Shown here: piece after piece, positions 1 to 11,941 of the stretch
How positions within the stretch are numbered: position 1 is the stretch's first letter
Layout: each line of letters begins with the position of its first letter
DNA from: Podocnemis expansa
Lineage: Eukaryota; Chordata; Testudines; Podocnemididae
DNA length: 64,000 nt
Reading direction: 5' to 3'
Assembly (NCBI GenBank): GCA_007922195.1
Contig: ML681967.1
Coordinates: 10,990,858 to 11,054,857 of the forward strand
The notes under the pieces: model-generated
The model's database searches: none
Seen by the model: the letters and a program-made list of their open reading frames with translations, nothing else
What the model was told of the DNA's origin: nothing
Program-made: the position numbers and the translations under genes

Positions 1-894
1 GCCTTGAGTGGTGTTGCCGCATCAACCTAATTTCTTAGTGTAAATCAGGCATCTGTCTGCAAGAGACATACTGGTTGGGATGTTGTTCTGCCACTTGACT
101 ATTACTGGTCAGTCCCACCTTCCCTCTTGAGAAAGTCCTCATCAGATTTGCCACCTGTCTACCACGACCTGCAGACCAGGCTCCTAACCTTGGATGCGCC
201 CCAGTCTCTGAGGGCAACCGTTCAGCCAACAGACTCCCTCGTGCCCTGCCTGTGATGGGTTGAAACGCTATACCAGGCCCGCCTGTTGAACCCAACACAG
301 GGCATCCGACAGGTGGCAGCATCTTCTGTGCGTGACAGTCACCGCTGGCAGACTCTCAGTTTAAATCATGTGACTGCCACCTTGGGACATGCCTGAGTGA
401 CTTACATTTTGGCAAGGTTTAAATAACGCTCACGTTAATTAACAAGGTGGCTGGGCTTCGTGTCCCTTCTACTCCCCTGGGGAGACAATCAGGCATAGCT
501 CCTGTGTAACATGTGTACCCGAGCAGGCCCCGGCACCATCACATCTCTTTGCAGTGGACCCTCATACAACTCCAAAGCCAAAAGGGGAATCACATCTTGT
601 TTTTCAGTCCACAGATCACTTTCAAAGACCAAGATTTCCTCCTCCTCCCCCCCCCCCACTAGCTGGGCACCCACAGCTTTCTGTCCAGCAGACTGCCCAC
701 CTCCTGTGTGTGTGCTCCACCCCTCCTTCCCAGACCACACGCTGGGAACCAGCACGAGTGTGCCCCAAGATGGGATGTGGTCTGGATACGCAGTCCTGCC
801 AACTGTCTTCAAGGCCCCCACAGGGAGAGCAGAAAATCACCAGCACCCCCTTCCATAGGGCACTGGTGCTGAGGCAGAGGGAGGAGAAGGTTAC
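1..894 (-). other. CSK: CSK intron 3 (partial) with an old repeat end
   Basis: Non-coding sequence downstream of the second coding exon on the minus strand, starting with the splice donor GTAACC at 894-889. The next CSK exon, expected to continue the SH3 domain, is not found here, so the intron runs off the window. Bases about 21-50 resemble the right end of the inverted-repeat DNA element at 27114-27665 (shared CAACCTAATTTC and AGTGTA). A 13-base C run lies near 646-658. I see nothing else. Confidence 0.7.
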
Positions 895-1008
895 CTTGGT
901 GACAGAGACGATGGTGAGCACGTCCCCTTTGCTGAACGGGAGGTCCTGCTCAGCGGTGCCATGGAAGTTGTACTTGGCAATACATTCCGTACCGGACGGC
1001 CAGACGGC
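895..1008 (-). CDS. CSK: CSK coding exon 2: start of SH3 domain
   Basis: CSK is a cytoplasmic tyrosine kinase that phosphorylates the C-terminal inhibitory tyrosine of Src-family kinases; its order is SH3, SH2, kinase. This 114-bp exon encodes 38 residues (6-43), beginning [17 protein letters not shown] and ending LTIVSVTK, which matches the conserved N terminus of vertebrate CSK almost residue for residue. AKYNF is the family's form of the SH3 ALYDY motif. The exon is preceded on the minus strand by the acceptor CTGTGTCTCTGGCAG and followed by the donor GTAACC. It is in phase 0 with the previous exon. Compared with human CSK as I remember it, residues 7, 31 and 40 differ (V, S, S). No stop or frameshift is present, so the gene looks intact as far as it can be seen. 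The SH2 and kinase parts lie outside the window. Confidence 0.96.
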
Positions 1009-1650
1009 CTGCCAGAGACACAGAAAAACTGGATCTCAGACATGGACCGTACTCTGTTCTCGCCACCACAAGGAGCCAAACCTCGGCTATGGCCCTGAAA
1101 GAGGCCAGATGGTGGTGGAAAGTCTCACACCCAGGCATGCTAATGATGGAGGTGGGGGTGTCATGGGCTGGGTTTATGCCTGCTGGTTCATACGTTCAGC
1201 CACACTTAGCTGTAGGCGGGTCCTGGCCCCATCATTTGCCTAGAGAGCTCCCAGGGTCCCTCAGCTACTGGCCAGGAGATTTGTTAGCCAAGACTAGAAG
1301 GCTGAAGCAAACATTTTAGTTACATAACTTCAGGGCCATGGGAGCTGAGGGATCAACCTTCTCTCAGGGCTCCTGTCCCCAACTTAAACCTTTGGCTCCT
1401 GCGGCTGGGAGGACTGAACACATCATGCTAGTGCCTTTGGGGGCACAGCATACTGGTGCCAGAAAATTTACACAGGCTCTAGAAAAGAGTGGCCTGCACC
1501 TGTCCCTTAGACAAAGGCCCCGCCAGCCCAAACAGGGTGCAGTCTCTGCCCATCTCTCCTCCCACCCCATGCCAGCCCTGTGTGCTGAGCAGCACAAGCA
1601 ATCCTGGCTGTTCCCCTGCCTCGTCCTCCACAGTCAGCTCTGGCCATTAC
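1009..1650 (-). other. CSK: CSK intron 2
   Basis: A 642-bp intron between the two coding exons on the minus strand. It begins with the donor GTAATG (1650-1645) and ends with a pyrimidine-rich acceptor ending GGCAG at 1009. I recognise no repeats or RNA genes in it. Open frames here on both strands have no recognisable family features. Confidence 0.85.
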
Positions 1651-1665
1651 CTGCATTCCTGACAT
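1651..1665 (-). CDS. CSK: CSK coding exon 1: start codon and five residues
   Basis: The start codon is at 1665-1663 and the five codons read MSGMQ before the donor GTAATG. In mammals CSK begins MSAIQ and then AAWPSGTEC, with the splice after Gln5. The length, phase and junction are therefore the same here, with two substitutions. The downstream exon joins in frame to give MSGMQAVWPSG. No in-frame upstream ATG in this exon competes as a plausible start. Confidence 0.93.
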
Positions 1666-1728
1666 CGTCTCTGGAGGGTCTGGGGATTGAATCTCACAAG
1701 AGGGACACGTCACTTGGTACCATGAGAC
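1666..1728 (-). other. CSK: CSK 5' UTR part of the start-codon exon
   Basis: On the minus strand the sequence TCTCCTTCTCTTCTCCAG ends at 1729 and is an excellent polypyrimidine tract plus AG acceptor. The exon therefore starts at 1728 and is 78 bp long, 63 bp of it untranslated. The acceptor implies at least one upstream non-coding exon, which fits the donor in the CpG island at 46.48 kb. Confidence 0.85.
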
Positions 1729-4619
1729 CTGGAGAAGAGAAGGAGACATGATAGACTGAGAAAGACCACAATGAGACACACCACACACCCACCACCCCCC
1801 AAGGGCAGCTCCAGAGGCCCCCATCTGCTCCAGAAATGTCAACCTTATTCCTAAACACACCAAGTGGGGCTGGAAAAATGTTGCCAGGCTTCCATCAGGC
1901 CAAAGCGAGGCAGGAGCCGAGTTCACAGCAAGGTTCTGCGGCAATGCCCTGGCAGAGAGAGCCAGGAAGGCCCTAGCGGTATCTACGTGCTCTGCCTAGG
2001 CAGGACCTTGTTTGTGCCAGGTACCCAGCAGGAGCTGATGAATCCACCAAAGACCTAACCCTCCTGTTTTATTAGAAGGAAGGACCTTGCACAGTCTCCT
2101 GTCCCCCAGCCACTGCACACCTCTCCCCGCCGACTGCTGGGTGTACACACAGCCCCCCCGCACACACTCTGGCATTGTGATGATGGCTATTCTGCCCTCT
2201 TTCCGGGTTTTTCTCCCACACACACAGCTCTAGGACCCGTCTCTCTGCCTAAGAGCAGCAGCAGCAGAATGAAATGGACACATTTCTTGCCAGCTTCACC
2301 CAGGAAGGGGACAGCAGCTGTAAAACTGACCAGGCCAATCAATTACTCTCTTACACCTAATGCTGGAAGGGCAGGGCCGTGTGGGGACAGACCCTGGCTG
2401 TAGCAAAGACCAGGAAGGGTTAGCCGCTACATAAGCCCTGCGTCAGCCCTGCCTCCCCTTTTCCCCCACATGCCAGGAAAGCACCTTGTTCACCACCAGG
2501 GAGCAGGTGAGGGGATTTTCCAAACAGTTCCTCCCCACTTCCAGCCACAAGACAGGGGGAGATAAGAACAGAAAAAAGTCAGCCCCTAGCACCAAGTTCT
2601 CTCCAACCCACCCCCGATCGTTGGGACGCTGCGACTACCCAAAGGCACCGACCGGGTGCGATTTGACAGAACAAACAGGAAGTGGTTGGGGTAGGCGGAT
2701 GAGGCTGCTAAGCGCCATTCAGAAATGCTGAGGCCCAATCTGCACCCAAGTGAGCTAGGCCTCGTGAGCTCGCTGTGTGACAGACTGAGTCCCCCTCCAG
2801 CCTCCCAAGAGCACTTTCCCCCGGCTCTCTGGATCTAGGTCTCAGTCAGGCCAGAGGGGGATGCATCTTGTGAATATGGCCCCATCCACTCAGCTGCTTC
2901 AAGTCAGGAAAGGAGAAGTGGTTTCAGTCCCTCACCTCTAGGGTGCGAGGCACAGCTGAGAGCAGCATGGGTGGGGAGTGGGGGTGGACAGAGCTCAGCT
3001 CAGCATAACCTGCTTCCCATTCATTTCTTTGGCCAAGGAGATGAACTGTGGTCCTGGTCTGGCAGGAAGGAAAGGCAGCAGCTGCTTCCTGAAATATTGC
3101 TCCACTGCACCAGAGCCTGATACTCCAATGATGGGCACCTTACAAATGGCAATGGATGTCAAAGGAGTCGTGTGTTGGCAGGGCAGTGACAAACACCAGG
3201 GGAGCTGACCTACCGAACGGGACGTGTCCTCCTGTTTTCCAAGGATTTGCATGGGTGGAAAGGGGAGCAAAAGAAAGAGATGCAAGAAAAATGGCTTCAT
3301 TTCAGAGCAGGGATTGTATCTGAGCTTGGGTAGCTATGGACCCACTTCACTGGTCAGACTGGAAGCCCAGGAATAAACACTAAGGTCTCAAGGAGCCCCC
3401 TAACAGATGGATTCCCCTATTACAAAGAGGGGCTCCTTCCAAAACCTGGGCAAAATAAAACGATCCAAGTACACCCAGACCCCTCTCTGGGAGAACACAC
3501 TTTAGGACAATTCAAGAAGGGGAAGAACTTCCACTGCGAGGGACCCCATTCCACTCTCTAGCTCATAAGAGGTTCAAAGGAACCACTTCATCAATATTAG
3601 GGCTAAGGGTATGACCACAATCCTCACCACTCTGCCTAGCATAGGCCACGACATGGGCCTGGTCATTGTACTGAGCCTGTTGCTTCTATCAATCCAGTTC
3701 CCAGCTCACCTCTCTGTACTGCAGTGATCAGCTTGTGTCTACACTGCACTCAGCTCGAGCATCCATGCTCCACCATAAACCTGTGTCCCATCATCATGCT
3801 AATGAGTCTGTATCACACTACACAGGCCTTCTGACTCGGGTTTGCAGTTTGACCTGCCCCCACAGTGCAAAATGACAGGACCCAGAGCTGAGTCACAGGG
3901 TGGCTCAGGATTGGATGCGCCCCCCGATGGGTCTAAGACCAAGTACTCACCGGCCTGAGTCAGAACAATGTGCGTGTGGACAGTGTTGGGGTTCATACTC
4001 AAACCGGAGTCTGATCCCAGGTTTACAACACAAAGCAGACAAACCCTTTATGTAATGAGGTCATGGTGATGGAAAGCTCCCATGGGGGAACTTTGTATGA
4101 ACTGTTTCCAGGGCAGCACTCTGCCCACAGCTCCATCTCCTACTTCCCGGCAGCAACAGGTGCCTGGGCTCTTCCAAAGAAAGGACGGGCAGGCACATGA
4201 ACACACAAAGCTATAGTCATAAGGGGCTGCCATCCTCCATGTATACAGCTATACTCTGCTGATCAGCATCAGCCAGCACTTCCATGGGTAAGCATCCTTC
4301 AAAGCAAAAGGCTGGCTAGTCTTTCCAAGGGAAGAGGCATGAAACTGGCTGGATTCCCCCCTAATTCATGGCTCTGGGAAAGTTAACACAGCAGGGTGCA
4401 GACAGAGCAGTGCTGTTCTTAGGACCTTTCTCCCCACCCCAGTTAGCCCCAAGGCATAGGGATTGTTGGTGTGTTCCTGAGGTGATGAGGCCGAGATCTC
4501 CATTACTTCAAGGGAGCAGGGGTGGCTGAAAGACCATCACTTCTGAAGCCTTGAAGCATCTTCCAGGCATCAAAACTATGCCCCACAGGTCCCACGAGGC
4601 AAGGACACACCAGCTCCAT

Positions 4620-4680
4620 TGTTCTCAAGGGGAAACTGAGGCACAGAGCAGGAGCCCTGCTCAAGTTTGGGCTGTGAGTC
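4620..4680 (-). repeat. MIR/CORE-SINE fragment
   Basis: The phrase GGGGAAACTGAGGCACAGAG is the reverse complement of the MIR body that reads CTCTGTGCCTCAGTTTCC. Only this core survives. Confidence 0.55.
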
Positions 4681-5339
4681 AGCAGCATTTGGGCCCTGAA
4701 CTCCCAAGCTCCCAGTTCCTTACTGGAGCTGCTAGGTCCCAGCACTGCATGGACCATGCCACAGAGCTGGAACCAGTGCACAGCTCCTGACAGTGCAAAT
4801 AAGGGAACTGAATGCAGCCATGCATGCACACAAGCCAAGGGGTCAGCTGACGCATGGCCCTGTGTAAGCCAGGGACACAGGGCCGTGCGTGAACATTTTT
4901 TGCATCCCTTGCTCCAGATGGGGCACCCAAAGCAGTAAGAGATTGGCTAAGACTCATTGGCAGTTGGGAGACCTGGAACAGGGAGAGCTTACTTTAGAAT
5001 GAAGGAATGAGACGGGGCTGGCAGATGGGGATGCGGGGGGTGTTGAGAGAACCAACTTAGACTCATGGCCTTTTGTTACCAGCCTATTCTGGTTTCCATT
5101 AGCAGACGATGTACCGTTCAACGCTATCACTCCCCAGTTCCCCAATTCACAGAACCACAGAGGAGGTGACACTCCCCTCTTCCCTTCACAGCCAGCTGTT
5201 CATACTGCAGCAGGGACTCACCAGCTGAGATCTGGGTCCCTGGTGCTAAGCCCTGTACAGACACAGGAAGAGACAGGTGGAAAGGGGAAGTGGCCTTCCC
5301 ACACAGCTCAGTGGCAGGGCCCTGTTCTCCTGAGCAACA

Positions 5340-5440
5340 GATCAGCATCCCATCCACTGGCCTGATGTAGGAAAAAACCCAGGTGTCCTGACTCTCAAAT
5401 CCTATCTACTACCCCACTGGTGCTCTAGCCACCAGATCCC
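5340..5440 (-). repeat. MIR-like SINE 5' part
   Basis: Read on the minus strand it gives a diverged tRNA-derived head followed by the phrase GAGTCAGGACACCTGGGTTT, typical of MIR/CORE SINEs in amniotes. Diverged and without visible target duplications. Confidence 0.45.
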
Positions 5441-6059
5441 ACTTCCCTCACGATGCCAGGAATAGTTCCCAGATGCCTAGTCTTCCTGGCTTTAACCACT
5501 AGACAATGCTGCTGCCATGAAATGTCAAGTAGGTTGCCTGTGCATCCTCTCTCACCAGTGCTGTCTACCAGGGATGCATGTCTACCCTCCTGCCCAATTC
5601 ACTGACCAGTGCTGCCATTCAGCTTTACAAGGAAAAAAGAGGATTTCAGAGATATTTGTTTTGCAAATGCAACAACTGCTTTGGACTTGTCCCTGATCTA
5701 TTCTTTGTTTTATGGCGCCACAATGTTGTTCCTGTTTATAGATCAGCCCTAAGGTACTGCTCCCTTGGTGAGAAGTGCAATTCCACACACCTTGCATAGC
5801 AACATTGCCAAGGAGGTAGGGCTGGAGGGAGTCCACAAACAGCCAGCAAGGATGGGAAAAGGAAATAACAAGGACTTGAAACATAGGGTTTAGAAGAGAC
5901 ACAGTGTCCCTTATCTGTAGTGGTTAGATGCACATCCATTCCAACACCAAGTAAAAGAGATAGAAGAATGAGAATCCAGTAATCAGATATCAGCCTAGAA
6001 GCCCAAGTTTCAAGCCACTGCCATGCCACAGACTTCTTGAGGGATGCTGGCAAAAGCCT

Positions 6060-6180
6060 TCAGCTTCTCTGCTCCTCAAGTTCCCCATCTGTACAATGGG
6101 CCTGCTCCACATGGATGCTGTGAGGGCAAACACTTAATAGATTGAGAGGCTCTCAGATAAATATTAAGATAGAGAGTGGA
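6060..6180 (+). repeat. MIR-like SINE 3' part
   Basis: The sequence CTCAAGTTCCCCATCTGTAC followed by AATGGG matches the MIR body (CAGTTTCCCCATCTGTAAAATGGG), with a degraded tail ending in AATAGATTGAGAGGCTCTC. No target duplications are visible. Confidence 0.5.
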
Positions 6181-7724
6181 TCCAGGCTTTCAAGTCTCTG
6201 AAAAAGATCATTCTCTGGTGCCTGTTCTCCATCCCCATAGGAAGCACAAAGCCAGGTGGAATTCAAGCTCAGTGTTCCAGGTTTCACAGTCACCACAATT
6301 TGGTATTTAAGCAAGCATGCGACGAGATGCTTTTCATGCCTTGCCGAGGGATCATCCTGTAAGAAAAATTTGGCTAATCCATCTTTCATTTATTAAAGCT
6401 TTTCTAAAACTCCAGAGATCACTTAATTTTTTAAACCCACAACTGGCCACTGGAAAAGTTTACTTTCTTGAACACCCATGTGCTGATCAGACAACACTTT
6501 TAGTCCGATAGGTCACAATTATTAAGTGTATTTATCTGTACGACAATAGCAACTTGAAGGCCCTCAGAGATCTAGATTTGATGGCTGAAAGATCATTGTA
6601 CAAACATACCACAAGAGCCACTCTGTGCCCCAAAAATGTTGCAGGGAAACCAGACATCATAGACAAACAGTGGGGAAAAAAGCATAGTTCTCATTTTCCA
6701 GATAGGGAACTGAAGCAAAGACAGATGAAGATACTGAATTTTTAAAACCTGGACATCATTAAATTATTAAGCTTTGGCTACATGCTGGCAAGTGACCACA
6801 AAAATGCCATTTTGGGATTCTAAGGTTGTTTTCTCTCTAACCACATAGCTCAGTTTCTTCCAAGTGCCAGCCCACCAACTCAACTTGGGACTCAAGTGTC
6901 ACACTGTCACCTTTCAGGCTCATGCATCACCAGGGATCCAAATTCTACAACTGGAATTTGGTGAACAATTTTGCAGGTGCAGCAACAAAACCCAGAATTC
7001 TGCAACAAAAAATAATTCTGCAGCCAGCATGGCTCCCTCTTCCATTGCTGTGCTGTTCTGTACTCATCACTAATGTCGTTCAGCACTGAAGTCAGCAGAG
7101 ATGACTGTCTTACACAGAGAACAGGTCTGTGGAGTGAAAAATAAAGTGGGATGATTCTACTTTAAAAAAAAAAATCACATCCTTCTGGCTGCCATCTTGC
7201 TTCATCAGCTCCTACTTTGAGTCCATTCTGCTTCTGGCAACCAGTATCTTCTGACCACTTAGTTAGAGATTGAAACTTAATATCATTTGAAAGATATGAA
7301 TCCCACCTGCCTTCAGATGGTATAGAAACCCCCACTAGTTTCTAGCACAATCTGTTCCCTAGATAATGGCCACTTAATTGAACTGGTGGAGAGATAAGAG
7401 ACAAGATAACCCAGAAAACATTTAAGATCTCACGATTCCAAGGGCTGCTGATGACTGCTCTGTACCACTGAAAAACTAAGAGTTCCAGATTTGTAATGCT
7501 TTTAATGTGGCACTTTTTTTCCAGCCAAGTGGGGCAGGACGGGGGGGGATTCACTAGTTAGCAGAGCCTGAAGTACCAGTGGTCCTTCAGCATAGCCATG
7601 CTCTTTGCTTTTCATAGCAAATTCCAGAAGTCAGAGTCCTATGACTGCAAAAACAGCTCATAAACAACAAAAAACAAACTAAAAATAGAGTCTGCTTGGT
7701 CCCCACAATGTCTGCAAAATGGGG

Positions 7725-7840
7725 ATAAACCTGCCTCTCTCCCATCCTTTGGCTTGCCTATTTAGGCTGCAGGCTCACCAAGGCAAGGCCTGTCTCTCGC
7801 TAGGTGTGCACAGCGCTTAGTCTAGTTGGGGCCCCAAATT
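7725..7840 (+). repeat. SINE 3' tail (CTATTTAGGCTGCAGGCTC type)
   Basis: The order is AATGGGGATAA, then GCCTATTTAGGCTGCAGGCT, then GCACAGCGCTTAGTCTAG, then TTGGGGCCCC. This is the tail that at 31075-31330 is joined to a tRNA-like head, so it is a truncated copy of that SINE. Confidence 0.55.
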
Positions 7841-8740
7841 CGGTCACTGCCTTTCCAAGCTACATTGATACAAGTCATCACCAATGACCCAAACCCTGCA
7901 GCACTCAGCCAGTGTGCAGAACCTGGAAGAGTGCAACTGCCCAGCTGGATGTCTCAGCTTGACACAACCAACAGGCAAAGACAAGCAGTGTAAGTGATGA
8001 ACTGCCCATTAATTTTTTAAAATCTTTCTGTTTTAATCCTCTCAGGCGTTGCCACTGACAGAACTCATTAGGATTTTTTAGCTATGATTTTACACCTGAC
8101 AGTGACACTTTATCAACATTTCCGAGCATTTTTGCTTTTAGTTCAGGCAACGCCAACAGCTCTGAACATCTCAGGCTAATGCCGAAGGGCCGGATCCACA
8201 GCTGGCATAAAAAGGGGAGCTACGCTGAGAATATGGCCTACAGGTTTTCACACCCTGGGTGCTAATTCATTTCCAAATTTTGGAGGCAGCCACTAGAGGA
8301 TGCCGAAGAGGGTGGAAGGACTGATGGGGCTCCATCTGCCCATGCTCCAGATGCGACTGTCTCCATCTAGCAATTTGCTAGTAGGATGGGAAGCAACTTC
8401 CATCGGGAACATGGACCCAAAGTACAGAGGAAGCAGCCTCAGCACCATCCCTGGCTCTAGGCTGGCAGCAAAGCATAGCACAGGTGGACAAACAAGACAA
8501 GCATAATGCAAGTGGTCAACGGTTACGAATGTGGCAGTGGAGCTCAGCCTCTAAGGGCATGTGTCAAAGGGGAAAGAAAGTGGGGTGGACGCTGGTTGGC
8601 AGGGGTTTTATAGCTCACTGGGGGAGGTAACCCAAACACACACAGCTCAAGTGTTCTCACAACCACCTGTGGATGTGAAAGCTGGCAGAGGGCTTCTGGG
8701 AGCACTGGTGGGTGCATCTCTTCAGGCTACAGGAGCTAAG

Positions 8741-9071
8741 AGAGGAGCCTGTTAAAGACTAACAAATATATTTATTGCATGAACTTTTGTGGGAGAAATT
8801 CCCACTTCATCAGAAGCTTTGAACAGGGCTGTAACTATGGTGGGGCCGAGGGAGCAGAGCCCCGGGCGGCTCGAAGTGGCTCATTAGAGCCGCGCTATTA
8901 AAGAGGCAGCTTTGTGGCGCCGGATCTGAGTGCCGCTAATGGGAAGGGGCACATTCCAATCAGAAAATGCCACAGGCAGCAAAACGCCACTTTATGGTTC
9001 TGGCTTTGAAGCGCATGCAATAAATATATTTGTTAATCTTTAAGTGCCACAGGACTCCTTGTTTGTTTTAC
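8741..9071. mobile_element. Family A palindromic element with a foreign insert
   Basis: The left arm (8741-8822) and right arm (about 9005-9071) are inverted copies: AAAGACTAACAAATATATTT at 8754 faces AAATATATTTGTTAATCTTT at 9022. The left arm, read on the minus strand, carries a decayed hammerhead-like core: CTGATGA and the stem GTGGGA/TCCCAC remain, but GAAA has become AAAA. The 180-bp centre (8823-9004) is GC-rich and not found in the other copies in this window. Three of the outer bases of the arm, including part of GTGGCAC, are deleted on the left. No clear target duplication was found. Confidence 0.7.
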
Positions 9072-9097
9072 ATGAAGGGCAATACCACCAGCTAGCT

Positions 9098-9290
9098 CTT
9101 CTATAGCATTTGTCATCAGGAGATTTCAAAACACCTCATGGGGCAGGTCAGGTTTACTGTGCAGGTGGAGAAACTGAGGCACAGGGCACTGAACTGATTT
9201 GCCCAAGATTGCCCAGCAAGGTCAGTGGCAGAGCTAGAAACAGAACCCAGATCTGTCTGCCATAGTTCTATTCACTAGGCCACTCTGCAG
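9098..9290 (-). repeat. MIR-type SINE
   Basis: On the minus strand the copy reads from a diverged head (GTGGCCTAGTGAATAGAAC) through GATCTGGGTTC, GCTCTGCCACTGACC, CTTGGGCAAATCAG and CTGTGCCTCAGTTTCTCC. These are the successive landmarks of MIR in order. It is the most complete MIR in the window. Confidence 0.8.
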
Positions 9291-9304
9291 TTACAACTTA
9301 CTTA

Positions 9305-9359
9305 AACCTAGCAGCCTGAGAGTGAGTCTCACGCTCTACTGACTGAGCTAGCCAAGTGG
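9305..9359 (-). repeat. tRNA-Lys-like SINE head or tRNA pseudogene
   Basis: The minus strand reads TGGCTAGCTCAGTCAGTAGA and then GCGTGAGACT, very close to the D arm and anticodon-stem region of vertebrate tRNA-Lys (GGCTAGCTCAGTCGGTAGAG and CATGAGACTC). The anticodon loop (ACTCACTCTCAG) does not keep CTT or TTT, and the T arm is degraded to GGTTTAAGTAA. It is therefore a pseudogene or the head of a tRNA-Lys-derived SINE, a class known in turtles, and not a working tRNA. It abuts the MIR copy. Confidence 0.65.
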
Positions 9360-9689
9360 AAACTTAAACAGGCCATGGGAACAAAGCCCAAGGAGTGGAG
9401 CACTACCCAAACAGACACCCTCACATGCAAGGGGTACACCACAACAGCTGGGGTGCCCCACAGCGTTCCATCCGCTTGCTTTGGAGGCATTTCCCTTTCC
9501 TTACCCAGAACAGCCTCTTACCGGTATTTCCCTGTTATGCAGTTGTAGCATTAAGGTCGCCTGAGAGTTTCCATTAGAAAACCCCTTTCTCAGTCACTTG
9601 AAACTAACCCGAATTTTCATCTTACTGGCTGAAATTTTCTAGGTCTGGCCTCTTACTTAACAGGGAACAATCCTAGCAAGTTTGACATC

Positions 9690-9880
9690 AAAGTGAGTTG
9701 GGTTGGGAATGGGATCTCTCAGTGAGTGCAATTAACTGTTGGAACATAACTGGCCAATTCGTAGCAGTAAGATGTTGGAACAACCCACCAAGGGTGCTGG
9801 GTGGATTTTCCATCAATGACAATTTTTAAATCTGCTAAAAGAGCTGCTCTAGGAATTAGGTGGAGCACAGGAGGTCAAGT
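9690..9880 (+). repeat. CR1 LINE 3' fragment
   Basis: The run GGTGGATTTTCCATCAATGA followed by CAATTTTTAAATCTGCTAAA and GAGCTGCTCTAG is characteristic of the CR1 3' untranslated region in sauropsids. It is 5'-truncated and lacks the final terminal repeat. Confidence 0.75.
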
Positions 9881-11467
9881 TAGGGGTCACAAAGACCCAT
9901 CTGGCCTTGGAAACTGTGACTACAAATTATACTGTTTCTCAGCTTTCTGGCACACTCCTCCCGCTTCTAAATTATTTAACCTGAGGCCAGTCAGGACTCT
10001 GCTGTCATGAAAGCCCAGTGCTGGATTTCAGTGTAATTGGGAAGTGCTCCCCAGGGCATGGCAGTCACTTTTGAAGTTGGGGGGGGGGGGGTCTGTTTGT
10101 GACAGCACCATATGGGCCATCAGAACAAAGAGAGGCAACTGTGCCCCCCCAGGAGAAGGACTCAGCCAGCAGTCTCAGGGAATGCTGGGAGCCAACATAC
10201 AATCCCACAGAGGAGCTTAAAGGAGATCTGGATCTTTTTCTGGGGCACTGTAGATTTGGGTAAGGATTGTCCATAGACCAGCAAGCAGAGTGGGGCTGAG
10301 GTGGCGCTGGACAAAGGGGTTGGGAACAGATCCTCCCCCTTGCACTCCCAGTCCAGCCAATTTAACACTACCCTTCCACCATCACCCTGCAGTGCCACCC
10401 ACTACCTGCCGCATGGCCACACAATCAGCTTGTTCCAGTCCCCAATCCATATGCAGGCCCCTGTGCCAGGGCTCGAGGCCACACAACCAGATTTCAAGCC
10501 AGCAGCTGTGGCACCGGTAACTGAGTGCCCACCCCCTGTTGGCAGCAGCCAAAACGGCAGCCTCCAGTCTTGCACCCACTCCCACCATCATTCATTCAGC
10601 ATGCCGGGGGAATGGCCACCTCTTTCCAATGTCCCATCTGACCCAAGAACCAACTCTGGAAGCAGAACTCGCCACTGATCAAGACAGCTGCAATGCCCTC
10701 ACTCTCTTTGTCACTCCCAAATCCTGACCCATGCTCCACTGGCTTCCCACTAGACAGACCACTCTTTGCTGCTACTAGGAATTCTTTGTGCTCTGGGTTC
10801 ATTTTTATCCAAAGACACCTTCCTCCCCCAACTCTCCAGTTTCAGACTGGTGCACTTACATCTCTGGTGAAACAGCTCTTGGAAAGTATTCAATATGCTA
10901 GGAAATAGAAGACAGGGCAGACAGAGAAGAGAGAATTTTCCCTAGCAGCCCCAAAAGCAAGATGGTCCAGACTTTTTGGCTGGGATGAAGTTTCTGGCCA
11001 TAAGAAACCAAACCATGGGTTGAGAATGTAACGGGTTGTGTATGAATGAGAGCAGGGCTGGCCCTAAACCAAATGCCACTCCTGGTTTTAAAAAAAAAAA
11101 ACCTGCTTACCACTTCCTCTCCTGCACGTGTTAAACTTTTGAATACTTCATTTTTTTATTGCTTTTGTACCCCAGTTCATGACGTCAATGCACGACTTGC
11201 TTTATCCCTACCATATAAGTCAGTCAATTCATATGCTGAGATCCAGCAGTCTGTATTTATTCATTCCATATAGAATAAATAAAAATAATAACTTCCTCTA
11301 TGTTTATAGAGCTTCCATCATTTACACTTCACTCCTCAACTCTCTCAACACTGGGATGACAAATACTGACTACAGGTTGGTCTATGTTGTGTTGGTGAAG
11401 ATATTTTCCCATCAGGGTTGTCCCTTGCTGTAAACCAGACTGCAATTGAGCTTTTCATTTCCTAGAC

Positions 11468-11655
11468 CAGGGGTCTCAAACTCAAATCACCATGAGGGCC
11501 GCATGAGGACTAGCATATTAGCCTGAGGGCTGCACCTCTGAAACCTCTTCATACAATGATACTGCAAATATTGGTAATAACAGTATCGTTGCAGGCCACA
11601 GGAAATAGCTTTAGGGGCTGCATGTGGCCCACGGGCCATGTGTTTGAGACTCCTG
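11468..11655. mobile_element. Non-autonomous hAT element (CAGGGGTCTCAAAC type)
   Basis: Terminal inverted repeats are CAGGGGTCTCAAAC at the left and GTTTGAGACTCCTG at the right, 13 of 14 complementary. Flanking 8-mers TCCTAGAC (11460-11467) and TCCTAGGT (11656-11663) agree at 6 of 8 positions, as expected of an aged 8-bp hAT target duplication. The 188-bp body has no coding capacity. Related copies are at 15680-15830 and 49514-49699. Confidence 0.8.
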
Positions 11656-11805
11656 TCCTAGGTTGAGCCCCTGATGGCTTCTTTGGGGGCATCTTTTATT
11701 TTCAACAGGTCAAACCAGGCAGCATAAGGACAGCAAAGTCTACATTCTGCAGTCTGAAAAAAGTCATCAGTCATTACATATTAAGCATGAGGAAAGAAGT
11801 AACAG

Positions 11806-11941
11806 CCAAAGAAGCAAGGAGTCCTGTGGCACTTAAAGACTAACAGATTTATTTATTGCATGAACTTTTGTGGGAGAAAATCCCACTTCGCCCTTGCTTC
11901 TTTTGCTGAACTAGACTAGCACAGCTACCTCTTTGGAACAA
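11806..11941 (+). mobile_element. Family A element, short deleted copy
   Basis: It starts near CAAAGAAGCAAGGAGTCCTG, contains GTGGCACTTAAAGACTAACA, and ends at the family's constant 3' end (TGAACTAGACTAGCACAGCT, then ACCTCTTTGGAAC). The direct repeat AAGTAACAG flanks it (11797-11805 and 11942-11950). The ribozyme-like segment, on the minus strand, is cut short: stem II remains but the CTGATGA strand is lost and GAAA reads AAAA. Confidence 0.75.

Noticed and set aside
9305..9359. A functional tRNA-Lys gene
   Set aside because: The D arm matches well, but the anticodon is not Lys, the T arm is degraded and the acceptor stem does not pair.
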